A stretch of DNA of 64,000 nucleotides, taken from positions 1,116,001 to 1,180,000 of the forward strand of contig JACYUE010000002.1 of NCBI GenBank assembly GCA_014841595.1, written 5' to 3'. The stretch comes from Oxalobacteraceae sp. CFBP 8761 (GTDB lineage: Bacteria > Pseudomonadota > Gammaproteobacteria > Burkholderiales > Burkholderiaceae_D). Positions 1-12,624 of the stretch are shown piece by piece. The notes beneath the pieces were generated by a model. The model searched no databases. It was not told the origin of the DNA and was given only the letters and a program-made list of their open reading frames with translations. A program made the position numbers and the translations under genes. The first letter of the stretch is position 1, and the number at the start of each line of letters is the position of its first letter.

Positions 1-506
1 GCTGCCAGGCGCGTGGTGAAGCCTTGACCCAGGCGCGCATCGGCGAGCTGCTGCGCGCCTGCTGGGGCCAGGCGCTGGGTGTGCACAGCGTCATCAACGG
101 CGAGCCGGTTTCGCACGGCGCCCGCGCCGTGCTGCGCTACGCAGCCAGCGGTGCGCGTGAAGAAGGCGCGCTTGGTTTTCCGTCGGTGTTCGACGTCGGC
201 CTGCCGGCGCTGCGCCGTGCATTGGCAGCGGGGCGCGGCATGCGTGAAGCCCGCATCGACGCACTGTTCGCGCTGATGGCGCATATCAGCGACACCAATG
301 TCTACCATCGCGGCGGCGTCGAAGGCGCCTTGACGGTGCGGCGCCAGGCGCGCGCCTTCATCGCGCGCGGTGCTACGGCTGCGCCGGACTGGGAAGCGCG
401 TGCGCTGGCCAGCCACCGCACCTTCGTGGCAGCGCGCCTGTCGCCGGGCGGCGCGGCCGATCTGCTGGGCGCCGTGTGCCTCGTGCACGCGGTAACGACG
501 CGCTGA
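1..506 (+). CDS. mdcB: MdcB, triphosphoribosyl-dephospho-CoA synthase (3' part; start lies before the window)
   Basis: The reading frame is open from the first bases of the window, so this is the C-terminal 167 or so residues of a protein that is normally near 290 residues. The family (CitG/MdcB) makes the prosthetic-group precursor 2'-(5''-triphosphoribosyl)-3'-dephospho-CoA from ATP and dephospho-CoA, for the acyl carrier protein of malonate decarboxylase. Seen directly: a DTNVYHRGG stretch (family motif D-T/S-N-x3-H-R-G-G) and the upstream GFPSVFDVGLPAL segment. The stop overlaps the start of mdcH by one base (TGATG), which indicates translational coupling and an mdc operon extending left of the window. 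Confidence 0.85.
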   Translation, partial: CQARGEALTQARIGELLRACWGQALGVHSVINGEPVSHGARAVLRYAASGAREEGALGFPSVFDVGLPALRRALAAGRGMREARIDALFALMAHISDTNVYHRGGVEGALTVRRQARAFIARGATAAPDWEARALASHRTFVAARLSPGGAADLLGAVCLVHAVTTR

Positions 507-1432
507 TGGCGGGGCGCCTGGCCATCCTGTGCCCGGGGCAGGGCGCGCAGCATCCGGCGATGTTCGACATGGCGCGCCTTGACCCCGCCGCCAGCCGGCT
601 GCTCGAGGAATGGAGCGCCGATCCCGCACTGGGTGCGACGCTGCACGCCGGCCTTGGTGAAGAGCGCTTCACGAATCGCATCGCGCAACCGGCCATCGTC
701 GCTGCCACGCTGGCCATGTGGCGCGCGTTGCAGGCCACGATCGCGACGCCGGCGCTGGTGGCCGGCTACAGCATCGGTGAGTTGTCGGCCTATGGCGTCG
801 CCGGAGCGCTGGCACCGGAGGACGTGGTCAAGCTGGCCATCGAGCGGGCGCGCCTGATGGACGCTTGCGTGGTCGATGGCGCGGCGCAGGGCATGGTGGC
901 GCTGTCCGGCATGCCGTCCGGGACGGTTGATGCGTTGCTGGCGGCCGCGGGGTTTTATCCGGCCATCGTGACTGGCGACGATGCGCTGGTGGCAGGCGGT
1001 CCGGCCGCGCAGCGTGACGCGTTGGCCAGCGCCGCGATTGCCGCCGGTGGCCACGCTACCGTGCTGCCGGTCGCGGTCGCATCGCATACGCCGTTGCTGG
1101 CAGGCGCAGTCGCACCGTTCGCTGCCTTGCTGGCTGATGCGCACTGGCGCGCGCCCGCGTTCCCGGTCCTGTCCGGCATCTCGGCGGAACCGGTATTCGA
1201 CGCGCGCAAGGCGCTGGCAGAACTGCCGCGTCAGATTGCCGAGCCGATCCGCTGGCGCGAATGCATGGATGCGATCACTGAGGCCGGCGTCACCGTGGCG
1301 CTCGAATTGGGGCCGGGCGCCGCGCTGTCGAAAATGTTGCAGTCACGCAACCCGAACATCGCCTGCCGTTCAGTCACCGAATTCCGCACGCTTGACGGGA
1401 TAGGCGCCTGGCTGCAGAGACAGCTCGACTGA
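506..1432 (+). CDS. mdcH: MdcH, malonate decarboxylase epsilon subunit (malonyl-CoA:ACP transacylase)
   Basis: A 308-residue acyltransferase of the FabD fold. In malonate decarboxylase it loads a malonyl or acetyl group onto the phosphoribosyl-dephospho-CoA arm of the acyl carrier subunit. Visible motifs are the N-terminal CPGQGAQ, the nucleophile elbow GYSIGE (Ser near residue 87; GHSLGE in FabD) and the catalytic His in VASHTPLL. A longer frame opens at 476, but the ATG at 506 overlaps the mdcB stop and puts CPGQGAQ at the usual place, so 506 is preferred. It appears to be the last gene of the mdc operon; a new promoter follows at 1470. Confidence 0.88.
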   Translation: MAGRLAILCPGQGAQHPAMFDMARLDPAASRLLEEWSADPALGATLHAGLGEERFTNRIAQPAIVAATLAMWRALQATIATPALVAGYSIGELSAYGVAGALAPEDVVKLAIERARLMDACVVDGAAQGMVALSGMPSGTVDALLAAAGFYPAIVTGDDALVAGGPAAQRDALASAAIAAGGHATVLPVAVASHTPLLAGAVAPFAALLADAHWRAPAFPVLSGISAEPVFDARKALAELPRQIAEPIRWRECMDAITEAGVTVALELGPGAALSKMLQSRNPNIACRSVTEFRTLDGIGAWLQRQLD

Positions 1433-1469
1433 CATTCATAAAGCTGATGTCTGATATTGCAACTCAGAA

Positions 1470-1499
1470 TTGGAAAAAACGCTGAGTCGCCTATATAAC
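1470..1499 (+). promoter_or_regulatory. Putative sigma-70 promoter of the 42-residue small protein gene
   Basis: TTGGAA (1470-1475) and TATATA/TATAAC (1492-1499) are separated by 16-18 bp, in an AT-rich patch unlike the surrounding GC-rich DNA. It lies 65 bp before the start codon at 1564. This is a consensus match only. Confidence 0.45.
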
Positions 1500-1563
1500 A
1501 GTGGTACACCAACTGAAATCATAGGCGTTGCCCATCTGGGCGATGCAATCGAAGGAGCTCTAC

Positions 1564-1692
1564 GTGAAAAAGATTGTCCACGCACTGGTCGCCGCTGCCG
1601 GCAGCCGCGCCAAATATGCCCTGCGCAAGCGGGCAGAAGCCATCAAGCCAGCGAAGGTCGACTATCGCCTGAACGCCGGCGGCTGGAACTGA
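1564..1692 (+). CDS. Small basic protein, 42 residues, function unknown
   Basis: A GTG-started frame of 42 codons. Support comes from its setting: a strong ribosome binding site GAAGGAG at 1551-1557 with 6-bp spacing, a promoter-like pair at 1470-1499 and a clear rho-independent terminator at 1727-1764, so it looks like a complete single-gene transcript. The peptide starts MKKIVHALVAAAGSRAKYAL, is rich in Ala, Lys and Arg, and ends NAGGWN. The first half could form an amphipathic helix. No family is recognised. The main alternative is that the transcript is a small RNA and the frame is fortuitous, but the binding site argues for translation. Confidence 0.6.
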   Translation: MKKIVHALVAAAGSRAKYALRKRAEAIKPAKVDYRLNAGGWN

Positions 1693-1726
1693 GAAGTACA
1701 CACCGCCACCGCGTGGCGGTAGCAAA

Positions 1727-1764
1727 AGAAGGCTGGCGCCATTTGGCGAACCAGCCTTTTTTTT
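1727..1764 (+). terminator. Rho-independent terminator
   Basis: AAGGCTGG (1729-1736) pairs with CCAGCCTT (1751-1758) around a 14-base loop and runs into eight T (1757-1764). It ends the small-protein transcript. It lies just past the convergent DUF4214 gene, and the A-rich upstream side (AAAAGAAGG) gives some terminator character on the other strand too. Confidence 0.85.
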
Positions 1765-1789
1765 CGCGGAGGCCGCCCGCCGTCGTGTG

Positions 1790-3400
1790 TCAGGCCAGCT
1801 CGAACGTCGTGCTCATCGTCCCGACCAGTGCCACCATTTCGCTGGATTCCGCCAGCGCCAGCAGCAGGTCGCCCCGATCGACATACCCTTGCGCGAGCAG
1901 CCCGGTCCAATCCGCCAGTTCGGTCGCTGTGGCGTCGCGCTCGAGCGCCGTTCGGTACAGCTGCGCGATGAACGCCGGATCATCCAGCCGGTCGGTCGAC
2001 TCGGCGGCATCGACAAAGCTGTCGGCGATATCAGCCAGCGTCATGCCTTCTTCCGAGCGGTCGATCCAGTAATTCAGGCCCGCCAGATCCGGTTTGCGGT
2101 CATACAGCGCGTCGTACATGCGGATGAGTACGGCAATGTCGGTGGCGCCAAACGCGATCTCGGTCGACGCAACATGCGTCAATTTTTCGTCCGAATCGAC
2201 GAGCGCCAGCGCCAGGCCGGCGCGGCTGATATCGCCGCTGGCCAGGGTCGCCGTCCAGTAGGCCAGGCCATCGGCGTCGGTCGCGCGGCCCAGGATCTGA
2301 TCGTACAGCCAGGTGACGTAAGCGCCATTTGCCTGCGGGACGTCGCCGGCCAGCTCGGACGACGCCAGGATCGATTGCGTCACATCCTCGAGCGAGGCGG
2401 CGCCGGCCAGCGTGCGCATCCAGTAATCGAGGCTGCCGGCATCGGGCGCGCGTTCCAGCAGCGTCTCGTACAACCGCGTGACGCTGCCGCGCACCGTGGT
2501 GTCAGCAACAGCTTCACCTAGAAGGAAGGCTTCGATGTTGTTTGCCTGATAGCTTATGTTCCGAAGATTGCCGGGGGTCAGGCTTAATACGGCATGACCG
2601 TCCATCGTGTCGTAAGCATAAAACGAATAATCGGCCCGGCTGTCACGTTTGAGCTGCAGCGTGTCATAGCCCTCGCCACCGTCGATCTGATAGAACGAGG
2701 CGTGTCCGATCGTGTCCTGGATGCTCTCGCCGATGATGATCCGGTCATTGCCGCCGCCGGTGCTGACCCGGTCCTGGCCACCGTCGAGAATAATGGTCTG
2801 GCTGGCGCCGTCGGCGATGATGTTGGCTCTGCCGATCACCTGATTGAAGGTGCCGCCCCCGGTGATGAGCGTGAGGTTGAAGCCCGAGAGGGCGATTTGC
2901 GGCGCGTCACCGAGGCCATTGGTGTCGATGAGCACCGCCGTATAAAATTGTCCGTCGCTGTTCGATACCTGCATGACCGAGCGTGTTGAGTTTTCGGCTG
3001 CCATTGTCGGCGTAACCGTCGACAGCAGAAATCCGCCCGAATCGGGCATGCCTTCCCACTGCGCGGCGATGACATCGGTCATCGTCGCCCGGCTGGCCGC
3101 CGGTACATGCGCGTCGATCTGCGGCTGCAACAGCGCCGGTCCGTTCTTGAGCGGCTGCTGGTACGTCAGTGCCGTCATCCGCATGCCGTACCCGGTTGGC
3201 AGACTGACCGTCAAAGCAGGCTCGCCGTCCTCAGTCGTTGTGACCGGAATATCGGCCAGCGCGTTGCCGTTCGCGTCCTGGCGCGTGGCCGTGATCATCG
3301 GCACGACCACGGTACGCGTGGGGTTGCCGAAGCTGTCGGCGCCGGCGGTGACGTTGACGTCGACGCCATCGATCACGATGGTGGATGAAGGGGTTGCCAT
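1790..3400 (-). CDS. DUF4214 domain protein with an RTX-like stretch, probably secreted
   Basis: A 536-residue protein. The N-terminal half (about 1-190) is a beta-rich segment beginning MATPSSTIVIDGVDV. Around residues 200-225 there is a glycine/aspartate stretch (ILDGGQDRVSTGGGNDRIII) resembling calcium-binding RTX or hemolysin-type repeats. The C-terminal half has repeated DUF4214-like units (LYETLLERAPDAGSLDYW, LYDQILGRATDADGLAYW, MYDALYDRKPDLAGLNYW, LYRTALERDATATELADW). Such proteins are often exported by type I secretion and have no N-terminal signal peptide; none is seen here. No ABC or HlyD genes are adjacent. The start at 3400 has a GAGGA site 7 bp upstream; a start at 3415 is less likely. 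Confidence 0.75.
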   Translation of the reverse strand: MATPSSTIVIDGVDVNVTAGADSFGNPTRTVVVPMITATRQDANGNALADIPVTTTEDGEPALTVSLPTGYGMRMTALTYQQPLKNGPALLQPQIDAHVPAASRATMTDVIAAQWEGMPDSGGFLLSTVTPTMAAENSTRSVMQVSNSDGQFYTAVLIDTNGLGDAPQIALSGFNLTLITGGGTFNQVIGRANIIADGASQTIILDGGQDRVSTGGGNDRIIIGESIQDTIGHASFYQIDGGEGYDTLQLKRDSRADYSFYAYDTMDGHAVLSLTPGNLRNISYQANNIEAFLLGEAVADTTVRGSVTRLYETLLERAPDAGSLDYWMRTLAGAASLEDVTQSILASSELAGDVPQANGAYVTWLYDQILGRATDADGLAYWTATLASGDISRAGLALALVDSDEKLTHVASTEIAFGATDIAVLIRMYDALYDRKPDLAGLNYWIDRSEEGMTLADIADSFVDAAESTDRLDDPAFIAQLYRTALERDATATELADWTGLLAQGYVDRGDLLLALAESSEMVALVGTMSTTFELA

Positions 3401-3511
3401 ACGCGGTCCTCGCAAGTGAACATTGATCAGGCACCAACTATAGGCGGTTTGCCCCGCGCACGGCTTTATTCAGGCCAGAATACCCGACACGCATATGCAG
3501 TCCCGGACAAG

Positions 3512-4660
3512 CTAGCCGGCGCGCTGCCGGAACGGACTGCGCTCGTTCAACTCGTCGAGATAATCGTCGATACCGCCCGCCTCACGTTGCAGGAAATTTT
3601 CCACGGCATTGGCAAACGACGGATGCGCCAGCCAGTGCGCCGACCAGGTCTTGGTTGGCAGGAAGCCGCGCGCCATCTTGTGTTCGCCCTGCGCGCCGCC
3701 CTCGAACGTGGCGATGCCCTGTTCGATGCAGAATTCCAGTGGCTGGTAATACGCAGCCTCGAAATGCAGGCACGGCACGTGTTCGAGCGCGCCCCAGTAG
3801 CGGCCGTACAGCGTGTCGGCATTGTGGATGACGAGCGATGCGGCGACCGCGCGGCCTTCCAGTTCGGCAATCACCAGGAGGATATTGTCCGGCATCGTCG
3901 CACCGATGCGCAGGAAAAAGTCCAGGTTCAGGTAGGGCGTCGAGTGGTGGTCTTTGTACGTGTTGCGGTAGCAGCGGTTGAACAGCACCCAGTCCTCGCG
4001 CGTGGCATCCGCCCCGCGCACGCGCCGCATCGTGACGCCGGCATCGACCACCTTGCGCCGCTCGGCGCGGATGTTCTTGCGCTTTTTTGGCTCGAGCGTG
4101 GCCAGAAACTCGTCGAAGCTCGCATAGCCCCGGTTCAGCCAGTGAAACTGCACGCCGCTGCGCAGCAGGAAGCCGGCCTCGCGCAGCGCCTGCGCTTCGT
4201 CCTCGGGCGGGAACAGGATGTGGGTCGACGAGACTTCGGTGGCCGACTGCGTGGCCGTCAGCACGTCGATCAGCGCGGCGCGCGCAGCGGCGTCGACCGC
4301 CAGCAGGCGGGAGCCGGCCACCGGCGTGAACGGGATCGCCGACAGCAGCTTCGGGTAATAGTCGAGGCCATTGCGCGCGTAGGCATCGGCCCAGGCCCAG
4401 TCGAACACGTACTCGCCATACGAGTGGCCCTTGACGTACAGGGGCAGGGCGGCCGCCAGCACGTCGGCGGCGTCGTACAGCAGCAGGAACTGCGGCTGCC
4501 AGCCGCTTTCGGGCGCCGCGCTGCCCGACGCGTGCAGCGCGTGCAGGAACGCGTACGAGAGAAACGGCGTTGGCGCCGCCTGGGCCTGGACCAGCGCATC
4601 CCATGGCGCCTGCCCGACTTCGGACAGGCTCGAGACGATATGCGTGCGATAATCTGTCAT
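3512..4660 (-). CDS. DUF482 (FemAB/GNAT-like) acyltransferase family protein
   Basis: About 382 residues, matching the family once called peptidoglycan-biosynthesis DUF482 (PF04339), which has a GNAT/FemAB-like fold. Recognisable segments are [17 protein letters not shown] near the N-terminus, [18 protein letters not shown], and [14 protein letters not shown] in the middle, followed by the second acyltransferase half ([18 protein letters not shown]). The substrate is unknown. It is divergent from nadE with only 80 bp between starts. The start is uncertain: ATG at 4660 or 4672 ([10 protein letters not shown]); neither has a perfect ribosome binding site. Confidence 0.75.
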   Translation of the reverse strand: MTDYRTHIVSSLSEVGQAPWDALVQAQAAPTPFLSYAFLHALHASGSAAPESGWQPQFLLLYDAADVLAAALPLYVKGHSYGEYVFDWAWADAYARNGLDYYPKLLSAIPFTPVAGSRLLAVDAAARAALIDVLTATQSATEVSSTHILFPPEDEAQALREAGFLLRSGVQFHWLNRGYASFDEFLATLEPKKRKNIRAERRKVVDAGVTMRRVRGADATREDWVLFNRCYRNTYKDHHSTPYLNLDFFLRIGATMPDNILLVIAELEGRAVAASLVIHNADTLYGRYWGALEHVPCLHFEAAYYQPLEFCIEQGIATFEGGAQGEHKMARGFLPTKTWSAHWLAHPSFANAVENFLQREAGGIDDYLDELNERSPFRQRAG

Positions 4661-4743
4661 TGCTTTCAACATTGCTTCCAATCCTACGAAGTAAGTGGCG
4701 ACGGGCAGCGATTCGCCGCGTCGGCACTGCGAGAGACCCATTC

Positions 4744-7163
<2,420 letters not shown>

Positions 7164-7184
7164 GCAAGCATATCTGACCCCGCC

Positions 7185-7208
7185 GGGGCGGTGCGTCGTT
7201 ACCGCCCC
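7185..7208. terminator. Perfect 8-bp inverted repeat between converging glnB and TRIC genes
   Basis: GGGGCGGT (7185-7192) and ACCGCCCC (7201-7208) are separated by 8 bases. The right arm includes the stop and last codons of the minus-strand TRIC gene. There is no T tract, so this is a candidate bidirectional stop or RNA-stabilising hairpin rather than a classic terminator. Confidence 0.45.
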
Positions 7209-7804
7209 ATCCGCATATCGAACTTCCACGTCAGCAGCCGCAGGCCGCTGATGAACAGGCAGCTCGACCACAGCGCAAAATCGTGCGGCACGCCGTACTT
7301 GCCCATGAGCAGGAACAGCCAGTTGCCGATGAAGGCGCAGATCGCATACGGTTTGCCGTCCCGAAACACCATCGGCACTTCGTTACAGACGATATCGCGC
7401 AGCACACCCCCGAAAATCCCGGTAATGACGCCCATCATCGAGGCGATGAAGATCGGCATGTCCGCCGCCAGCGCGGCCGATACGCCCGCGATCGAGAACA
7501 GGCCCAGGCCCACGGCATCGGCAATCACGATCAGGCGTTCCGACACGATCTGACGCAGCGTGCGGATGAGGGGAGAGGCAACCAGCGCCAGCACGAAGAT
7601 CGCGATCGCATATTCCTGGTGCGTTACCCAGAACAGCGGGCGCTTGTCGAGCAGGATGTCGCGCAGCGTGCCGCCGCCGAATGCGGTAATGAACGCCACA
7701 GTGAATACCCCGACCAGGTCCATGCGCTTGCGCCGTGCCTCGATGAAGCCGGAAAATGCGCCGACCAGGATCGCCATGATTTCGATGAACTTGATGAGCG
7801 TCAT
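7199..7804 (-). CDS. TRIC-family cation channel protein (UPF0126/YicG-like)
   Basis: A 201-residue integral membrane protein with about seven hydrophobic segments. It is built as two similar halves, each with a glycine-rich motif: FGGGTLRDILLDKRPLFW near residue 43 and FGGVLRDIVCNEVPMVF near residue 130. This duplicated GG-x-L/V-RD pattern is typical of prokaryotic TRIC/UPF0126 proteins, which form trimeric potassium-conducting channels; the physiological role is often unknown. It converges on glnB. Start ATG 7804 gives the usual N-terminus. Confidence 0.88.
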   Translation of the reverse strand: MTLIKFIEIMAILVGAFSGFIEARRKRMDLVGVFTVAFITAFGGGTLRDILLDKRPLFWVTHQEYAIAIFVLALVASPLIRTLRQIVSERLIVIADAVGLGLFSIAGVSAALAADMPIFIASMMGVITGIFGGVLRDIVCNEVPMVFRDGKPYAICAFIGNWLFLLMGKYGVPHDFALWSSCLFISGLRLLTWKFDMRMGR

Positions 7805-8018
7805 GCAGCAGAGGTCAGGGAATGGTGTTGTGAGATTACCACGGGCTCAGCGCTTGCATAAGAGAATTATGCGCACCCTGCGCCATGGGCGTCGCCCGGC
7901 CTGGGAGAGGGAAGAAAACCGGAAGGTCATTGCGGCCGGGCGTGCTTACAGTGGTGAGGTCCGCGCGGCGCGAGCGCTGGACAATCCCTGCAAGCCAACC
8001 CAGATGAAGGAGTAGATG

Positions 8019-8441
8019 ATGGCGAATACGTTCGAGTCTGTGAGAGTGGTCACCTTGACCGCCGGCAACTGCGGCATGCCCGGCGCCCCGACCCTGAAGA
8101 TGGTGCTGATGATCGACCAGGCCGATGGCACCGTGCAGGGCAAGGGCGAGATCAGCCAGGCCCTGGCGCCCCCGTACGGCGAACTGGCGGTGTCGAACAT
8201 CACCGGCCAGGTGCGCGCAATGGGGTTCGGCCCGGCGACGATGTCACTGGCGCTCAAGGGCACCATCATCACGACGCTCAAACCGCCCGCGATCGGCACG
8301 GTCGAGATTCCGTTCAGCGCGTTCTTCGTGACCGACAACGACTGGGTGGGCCGGGGCTACTTCAACTACCCGCCCAACGACGTGACCGATGTGCCGATCG
8401 CCCCGGGGCTTACCGCGCCAGCAGTGGCAGCCGCAGCGTAA
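8019..8441 (+). CDS. DUF1842-like protein
   Basis: A 140-residue, beta-rich protein with no signal peptide. The segments VTLTAGNCGMPGAPTLKM, GKGEISQALAPPYG and DNDWVGRGYFNYPPND look like the DUF1842 family, whose function is unknown; this assignment is from memory of the family pattern. The ribosome binding site AAGGAG (8007-8012) is 6 bp from ATG 8019 and only 3 bp from ATG 8016, so 8019 is preferred. Its 3' end overlaps the bacteriophytochrome gene on the other strand by 32 bp. Confidence 0.6.
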   Translation: MANTFESVRVVTLTAGNCGMPGAPTLKMVLMIDQADGTVQGKGEISQALAPPYGELAVSNITGQVRAMGFGPATMSLALKGTIITTLKPPAIGTVEIPFSAFFVTDNDWVGRGYFNYPPNDVTDVPIAPGLTAPAVAAAA

Positions 8442-10605
8442 AGATCACCCGCCCATCCGCATACCGGTAGGCCAGTTCACCCTGGTGCTCGCGCACGATC
8501 TGCTGCGCGATGTACAGGCCCAGGCCCATGCCGGTGCGGTTGCGCGGGTTGTTCATCGACGCGCGCTTGAACGGATTGAACAGCGTGGCCACGGTTTCGG
8601 GCGCGATTGCCTGGCCGGCGTTGGCGACCTCGACCGATGCATCACGCTCGTTGGCGCGCAGGCACACGGTCACTGGCGTGCCGGGCTCGCCGTGGTGGCG
8701 CGCATTGCTCATCAGATTGGATAACACCTGGCCCAGCCGGCCACTGTCGGCCTTGACGGTGGCCTCGTCGTCGCAGATCAGGTCGAGCGGGATCGACGGA
8801 TACGCCATGCGCGCCTCGTCCATCAGGTCGATCAGCAATTCCTTCAGATCGACCGGCACCAGCGAGACGCCCAGGCCCATGCCGCTGTCGATGCGGCTCA
8901 TGTCCAGCACCTGGCTGATCATGCGCTGCATGCGGTTGGTCGACGACTGGATGCGCTTGCCCAGCGTCGGCTGGCCATTGCCGCCACCGTTGCCGGTGCG
9001 CTCCAGCACCATGCCGGCCATATTGATCGAGTGCAGCGGATCGCGCAGGTCGTGCCCCAGCATCGCCAGCAGCTGCGCGCGGGTTGCCTCCGTCTGCGAG
9101 CGGTGCGAGTTCATGGCGCGTACCAGCTCGGCCAGTGTCAGGCGGGCATTGCCCAGCACGGTGGGTTCCCACGGGTGCGCGCGACCGCGCACCGTTTCAT
9201 GCCAGGCATCGAATGAGCCGCGTGGCGTCAGGCGTTCGCCCAGCGGGCCGAAGATGGCAATTTTTTCGGGACGGCCGCCCCAGGCCACGGTTTCGATCTG
9301 CTCGACGCGCAGCAGCACGCACCAGCCCTGGCCCATCGGATCGAAGGGCAGGGCCAGCATGCCGACCCACTTCCCCAATTGTGCCTGTAGCGCCTCCGGC
9401 CATTCGTGCTTGCCTTCGCGCACCAGCAAATCGTGCTGGTTGTCCGGCAGCGACGCAATGACGGCCTTGGCCAGTTCGGGCGCGAATTCGCCATGCACGA
9501 CGACCTTGCCGTGCTGGGCGACGATCATTGCCTGGGCCCCGGCAGCCGCCATCAGTGACTCGCCATGTTCGCCCAGCGTGTCGATCGGGTCGTCGTCGAG
9601 CAGCAGCGATTCGACGATGCTCGTGCGCACGCGGGCCGACTGCTCGGCCAGCGTGGCGTCGGCGCGCGCTTCGATGCTGAGGATGGTCGACGCCATCACC
9701 TGTGCCAGCACGTCGGCCGCCAGGCGCACGGCATACGGCACCAGCTTCTTCGACATGTGGTGGCAGGCGATCAGGCCCCACAGGCGGCCGTTGATGACGA
9801 TGGACACGCTCATCGACGCCATCACGTGCATGTTCTTCAGGTACTCGATGTGCACCGGGGAGACGCTGCGCAGCACCGCGAAACTCATGTCCAGCGGCGG
9901 GGCGCCCGGCGCACCGCACAGCGGCACGGCCTGGTAGTCCATGTCGCCGATCATGCGCAGCGTGTTGAGCGTGTACAGCCGGCGCGCCTGGGCCGGGATG
10001 TCGCCGGCCGGGTAGCGCTGGCCAATGTACGGGACCAGATCGTCGCGGCGGCTTTCGGCCACCACGTCGCCACTGTCGTCGGCGCGGAAACGGTAGGCCA
10101 TCACGCGATCGAACCCGGTGAAATCGCGCACCTGGGCCACGGCGACGCTGAGCAGCCCTTCGATGGTTTTCTGGCGGCGCAGGCGGTCGATCGAGCTGTG
10201 CGCCTTGACGGCGAACTGCGACACTTCTTCGGTCGAGGCTTCGCGCAGTTCGAATTCGGCGGTGACGCGCCCATGGGCGGCGTGCACGACGCAATCATAT
10301 TCGGCCGCGCCGATGGACAGGCCGGCCACGATCGGGCCGGCGTCGTCATCGTTCAGGGTGTCGATACAGTCGGAAATGGCGTCGAAGGCAGCCACCGGCA
10401 GGGCCAGGTCCCCCAGGGCCAGGCCCAGTTGCGGGACGACACCCAGCATGGCGGGTGCGTTTTCGCTCCAGCCGGCCAGACGTGCATCTTCGGTAAAGAA
10501 CAGGATTGCGCCGTGGGGCTGGATCGAGCCGGGGATATGGATCGGCTCGTCGGCGCAGGACGACAAATCGACCTGCTGCCCATGCTCCATGATGACCGCT
10601 TGCAT
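8410..10605 (-). CDS. bphP: Bacteriophytochrome sensor histidine kinase
   Basis: About 731 residues with PAS-GAF-PHY photosensory modules and a C-terminal HisKA/HATPase kinase. The biliverdin-binding Cys is at residue 17 (DLSSCADEPIHIPGSIQPHG), as in bacterial rather than plant phytochromes. The GAF domain has FTGFDRVMAYRF and the DIPAQARRLY motif whose Asp contacts the chromophore. The kinase H-box is MLGHDLRDPLHSI and the G-box GMGLGLYIAQQIV. No biliverdin-forming heme oxygenase (bphO) and no partner response regulator are nearby in the window. ATG 10605 is chosen over TTG 10614 or ATG 10590; the site is not decisive. Confidence 0.92.
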   Translation of the reverse strand: MQAVIMEHGQQVDLSSCADEPIHIPGSIQPHGAILFFTEDARLAGWSENAPAMLGVVPQLGLALGDLALPVAAFDAISDCIDTLNDDDAGPIVAGLSIGAAEYDCVVHAAHGRVTAEFELREASTEEVSQFAVKAHSSIDRLRRQKTIEGLLSVAVAQVRDFTGFDRVMAYRFRADDSGDVVAESRRDDLVPYIGQRYPAGDIPAQARRLYTLNTLRMIGDMDYQAVPLCGAPGAPPLDMSFAVLRSVSPVHIEYLKNMHVMASMSVSIVINGRLWGLIACHHMSKKLVPYAVRLAADVLAQVMASTILSIEARADATLAEQSARVRTSIVESLLLDDDPIDTLGEHGESLMAAAGAQAMIVAQHGKVVVHGEFAPELAKAVIASLPDNQHDLLVREGKHEWPEALQAQLGKWVGMLALPFDPMGQGWCVLLRVEQIETVAWGGRPEKIAIFGPLGERLTPRGSFDAWHETVRGRAHPWEPTVLGNARLTLAELVRAMNSHRSQTEATRAQLLAMLGHDLRDPLHSINMAGMVLERTGNGGGNGQPTLGKRIQSSTNRMQRMISQVLDMSRIDSGMGLGVSLVPVDLKELLIDLMDEARMAYPSIPLDLICDDEATVKADSGRLGQVLSNLMSNARHHGEPGTPVTVCLRANERDASVEVANAGQAIAPETVATLFNPFKRASMNNPRNRTGMGLGLYIAQQIVREHQGELAYRYADGRVIFTLRLPLLAR

Positions 10606-10755
10606 TGCCTTCAAATCACACCACCCCTAGTCGAATGACCGGCAAAAGACCGGCCGAGAGGAATTCTACAATCAACCGGCAAAAGGCGTGGAAACTGCAA
10701 ACACGAACATTGCAATTGTTACACAACCATGTTGCATTACCCATACAGACGCGTG

Positions 10756-11424
10756 TTATTCCAGTAGTGCAGCGCGCAGCAGGGCGATCAGCGCGCCGTG
10801 GCCGCCGTCGGACCGGCCGGCCGCGCAAAAGGCAATCACCTCGTTCTTTTGCACCAGCCAGCTGTGCACGATCCCGCGCAGCACGGGTTCGCCACCCGGT
10901 GAGCCGTAACCGATGCCGTGGATGATGCGCACGCAGCGCACGCCGCGCCGGTTGGCGCGGTGCAAAAAGTCGGTGAGGGCGTCGCGCGCAGCGTCGCGGT
11001 TCAGGCCATGCAGGTCGAGTTCGTCCTGGATCGGCCAGTGGCGTTTGCGCAATTTGCGCACCACATCGGGGCCGACGCCGTCGCGCGAGTAGCTCAGGGC
11101 CGGGTCTTCGTCGAGCATGCCTTCGACGTCGAACTGGTCCGACAGCGATTCGCGCAGGACCGCTTCGGTTTCTTCTTCGGCAGAGAGTACGGGGCCGCGC
11201 TGGATCGGGCGGTTCGGGGCCACGTACACCGGGCGGTGCACGTAGCGATCGGATTCGGGCAGCTTGCGCACGCCCTGCATCGAGCTGCGAAATTCCACTG
11301 CCCGTTCGCGCGCCAGGCGTTCGCGTTGTTCACGCTCGGCCTGTTCGATGGCGCGCACGCGCTCGTTTTCCTTGAGCTGGTCGCGCAAGCCCTTGAGCTC
11401 AGCGAAGTCTTTCATGCCTGCCAT
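10756..11424 (-). CDS. Smr domain protein (MutS2-like small nuclease family)
   Basis: A 222-residue protein with a charged, probably coiled N-terminal region (residues 5-60, rich in Glu/Arg: ENERVRAIEQAEREQRERLA) and a C-terminal Smr domain. The domain shows the LDLHG motif (about 139-143) and the HGxG motif (IIHGIGYGSPGGEPVL), both found in DNA/RNA-nicking Smr proteins. The family's role in this clade is unsettled; links to recombination suppression and ribosome collision repair are known for relatives. It lies 23 bp downstream of trxB on the same strand and may share its transcript. Confidence 0.88.
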   Translation of the reverse strand: MAGMKDFAELKGLRDQLKENERVRAIEQAEREQRERLARERAVEFRSSMQGVRKLPESDRYVHRPVYVAPNRPIQRGPVLSAEEETEAVLRESLSDQFDVEGMLDEDPALSYSRDGVGPDVVRKLRKRHWPIQDELDLHGLNRDAARDALTDFLHRANRRGVRCVRIIHGIGYGSPGGEPVLRGIVHSWLVQKNEVIAFCAAGRSDGGHGALIALLRAALLE

Positions 11425-11447
11425 CGAATGCGGTCCCTGGTGAGGAT

Positions 11448-12425
<978 letters not shown>

Positions 12426-12624
12426 TCAATGATTGTTAATAGACACACGGCAATTGGGGGCACCTTGAGAAGAATCAAGGCCCACGCGGGCGCCGGTCGG
12501 GGTGTGCGAAAGAGGGCAGATTATAGACGATGCGGCGCGCGGGCATGAATCGTGGGGCCAGTGTGACCGTATATCGCTTAGAATGACCGGATCGTCGATT
12601 CGTAGTTACCACGCAGTGCCTGCA

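Noticed and set aside
7856..7872. GCATAA/TTATGC inverted repeat upstream of the DUF1842-like gene
   Set aside because: A 6-bp AT-rich dyad is too short to call an operator without other support.
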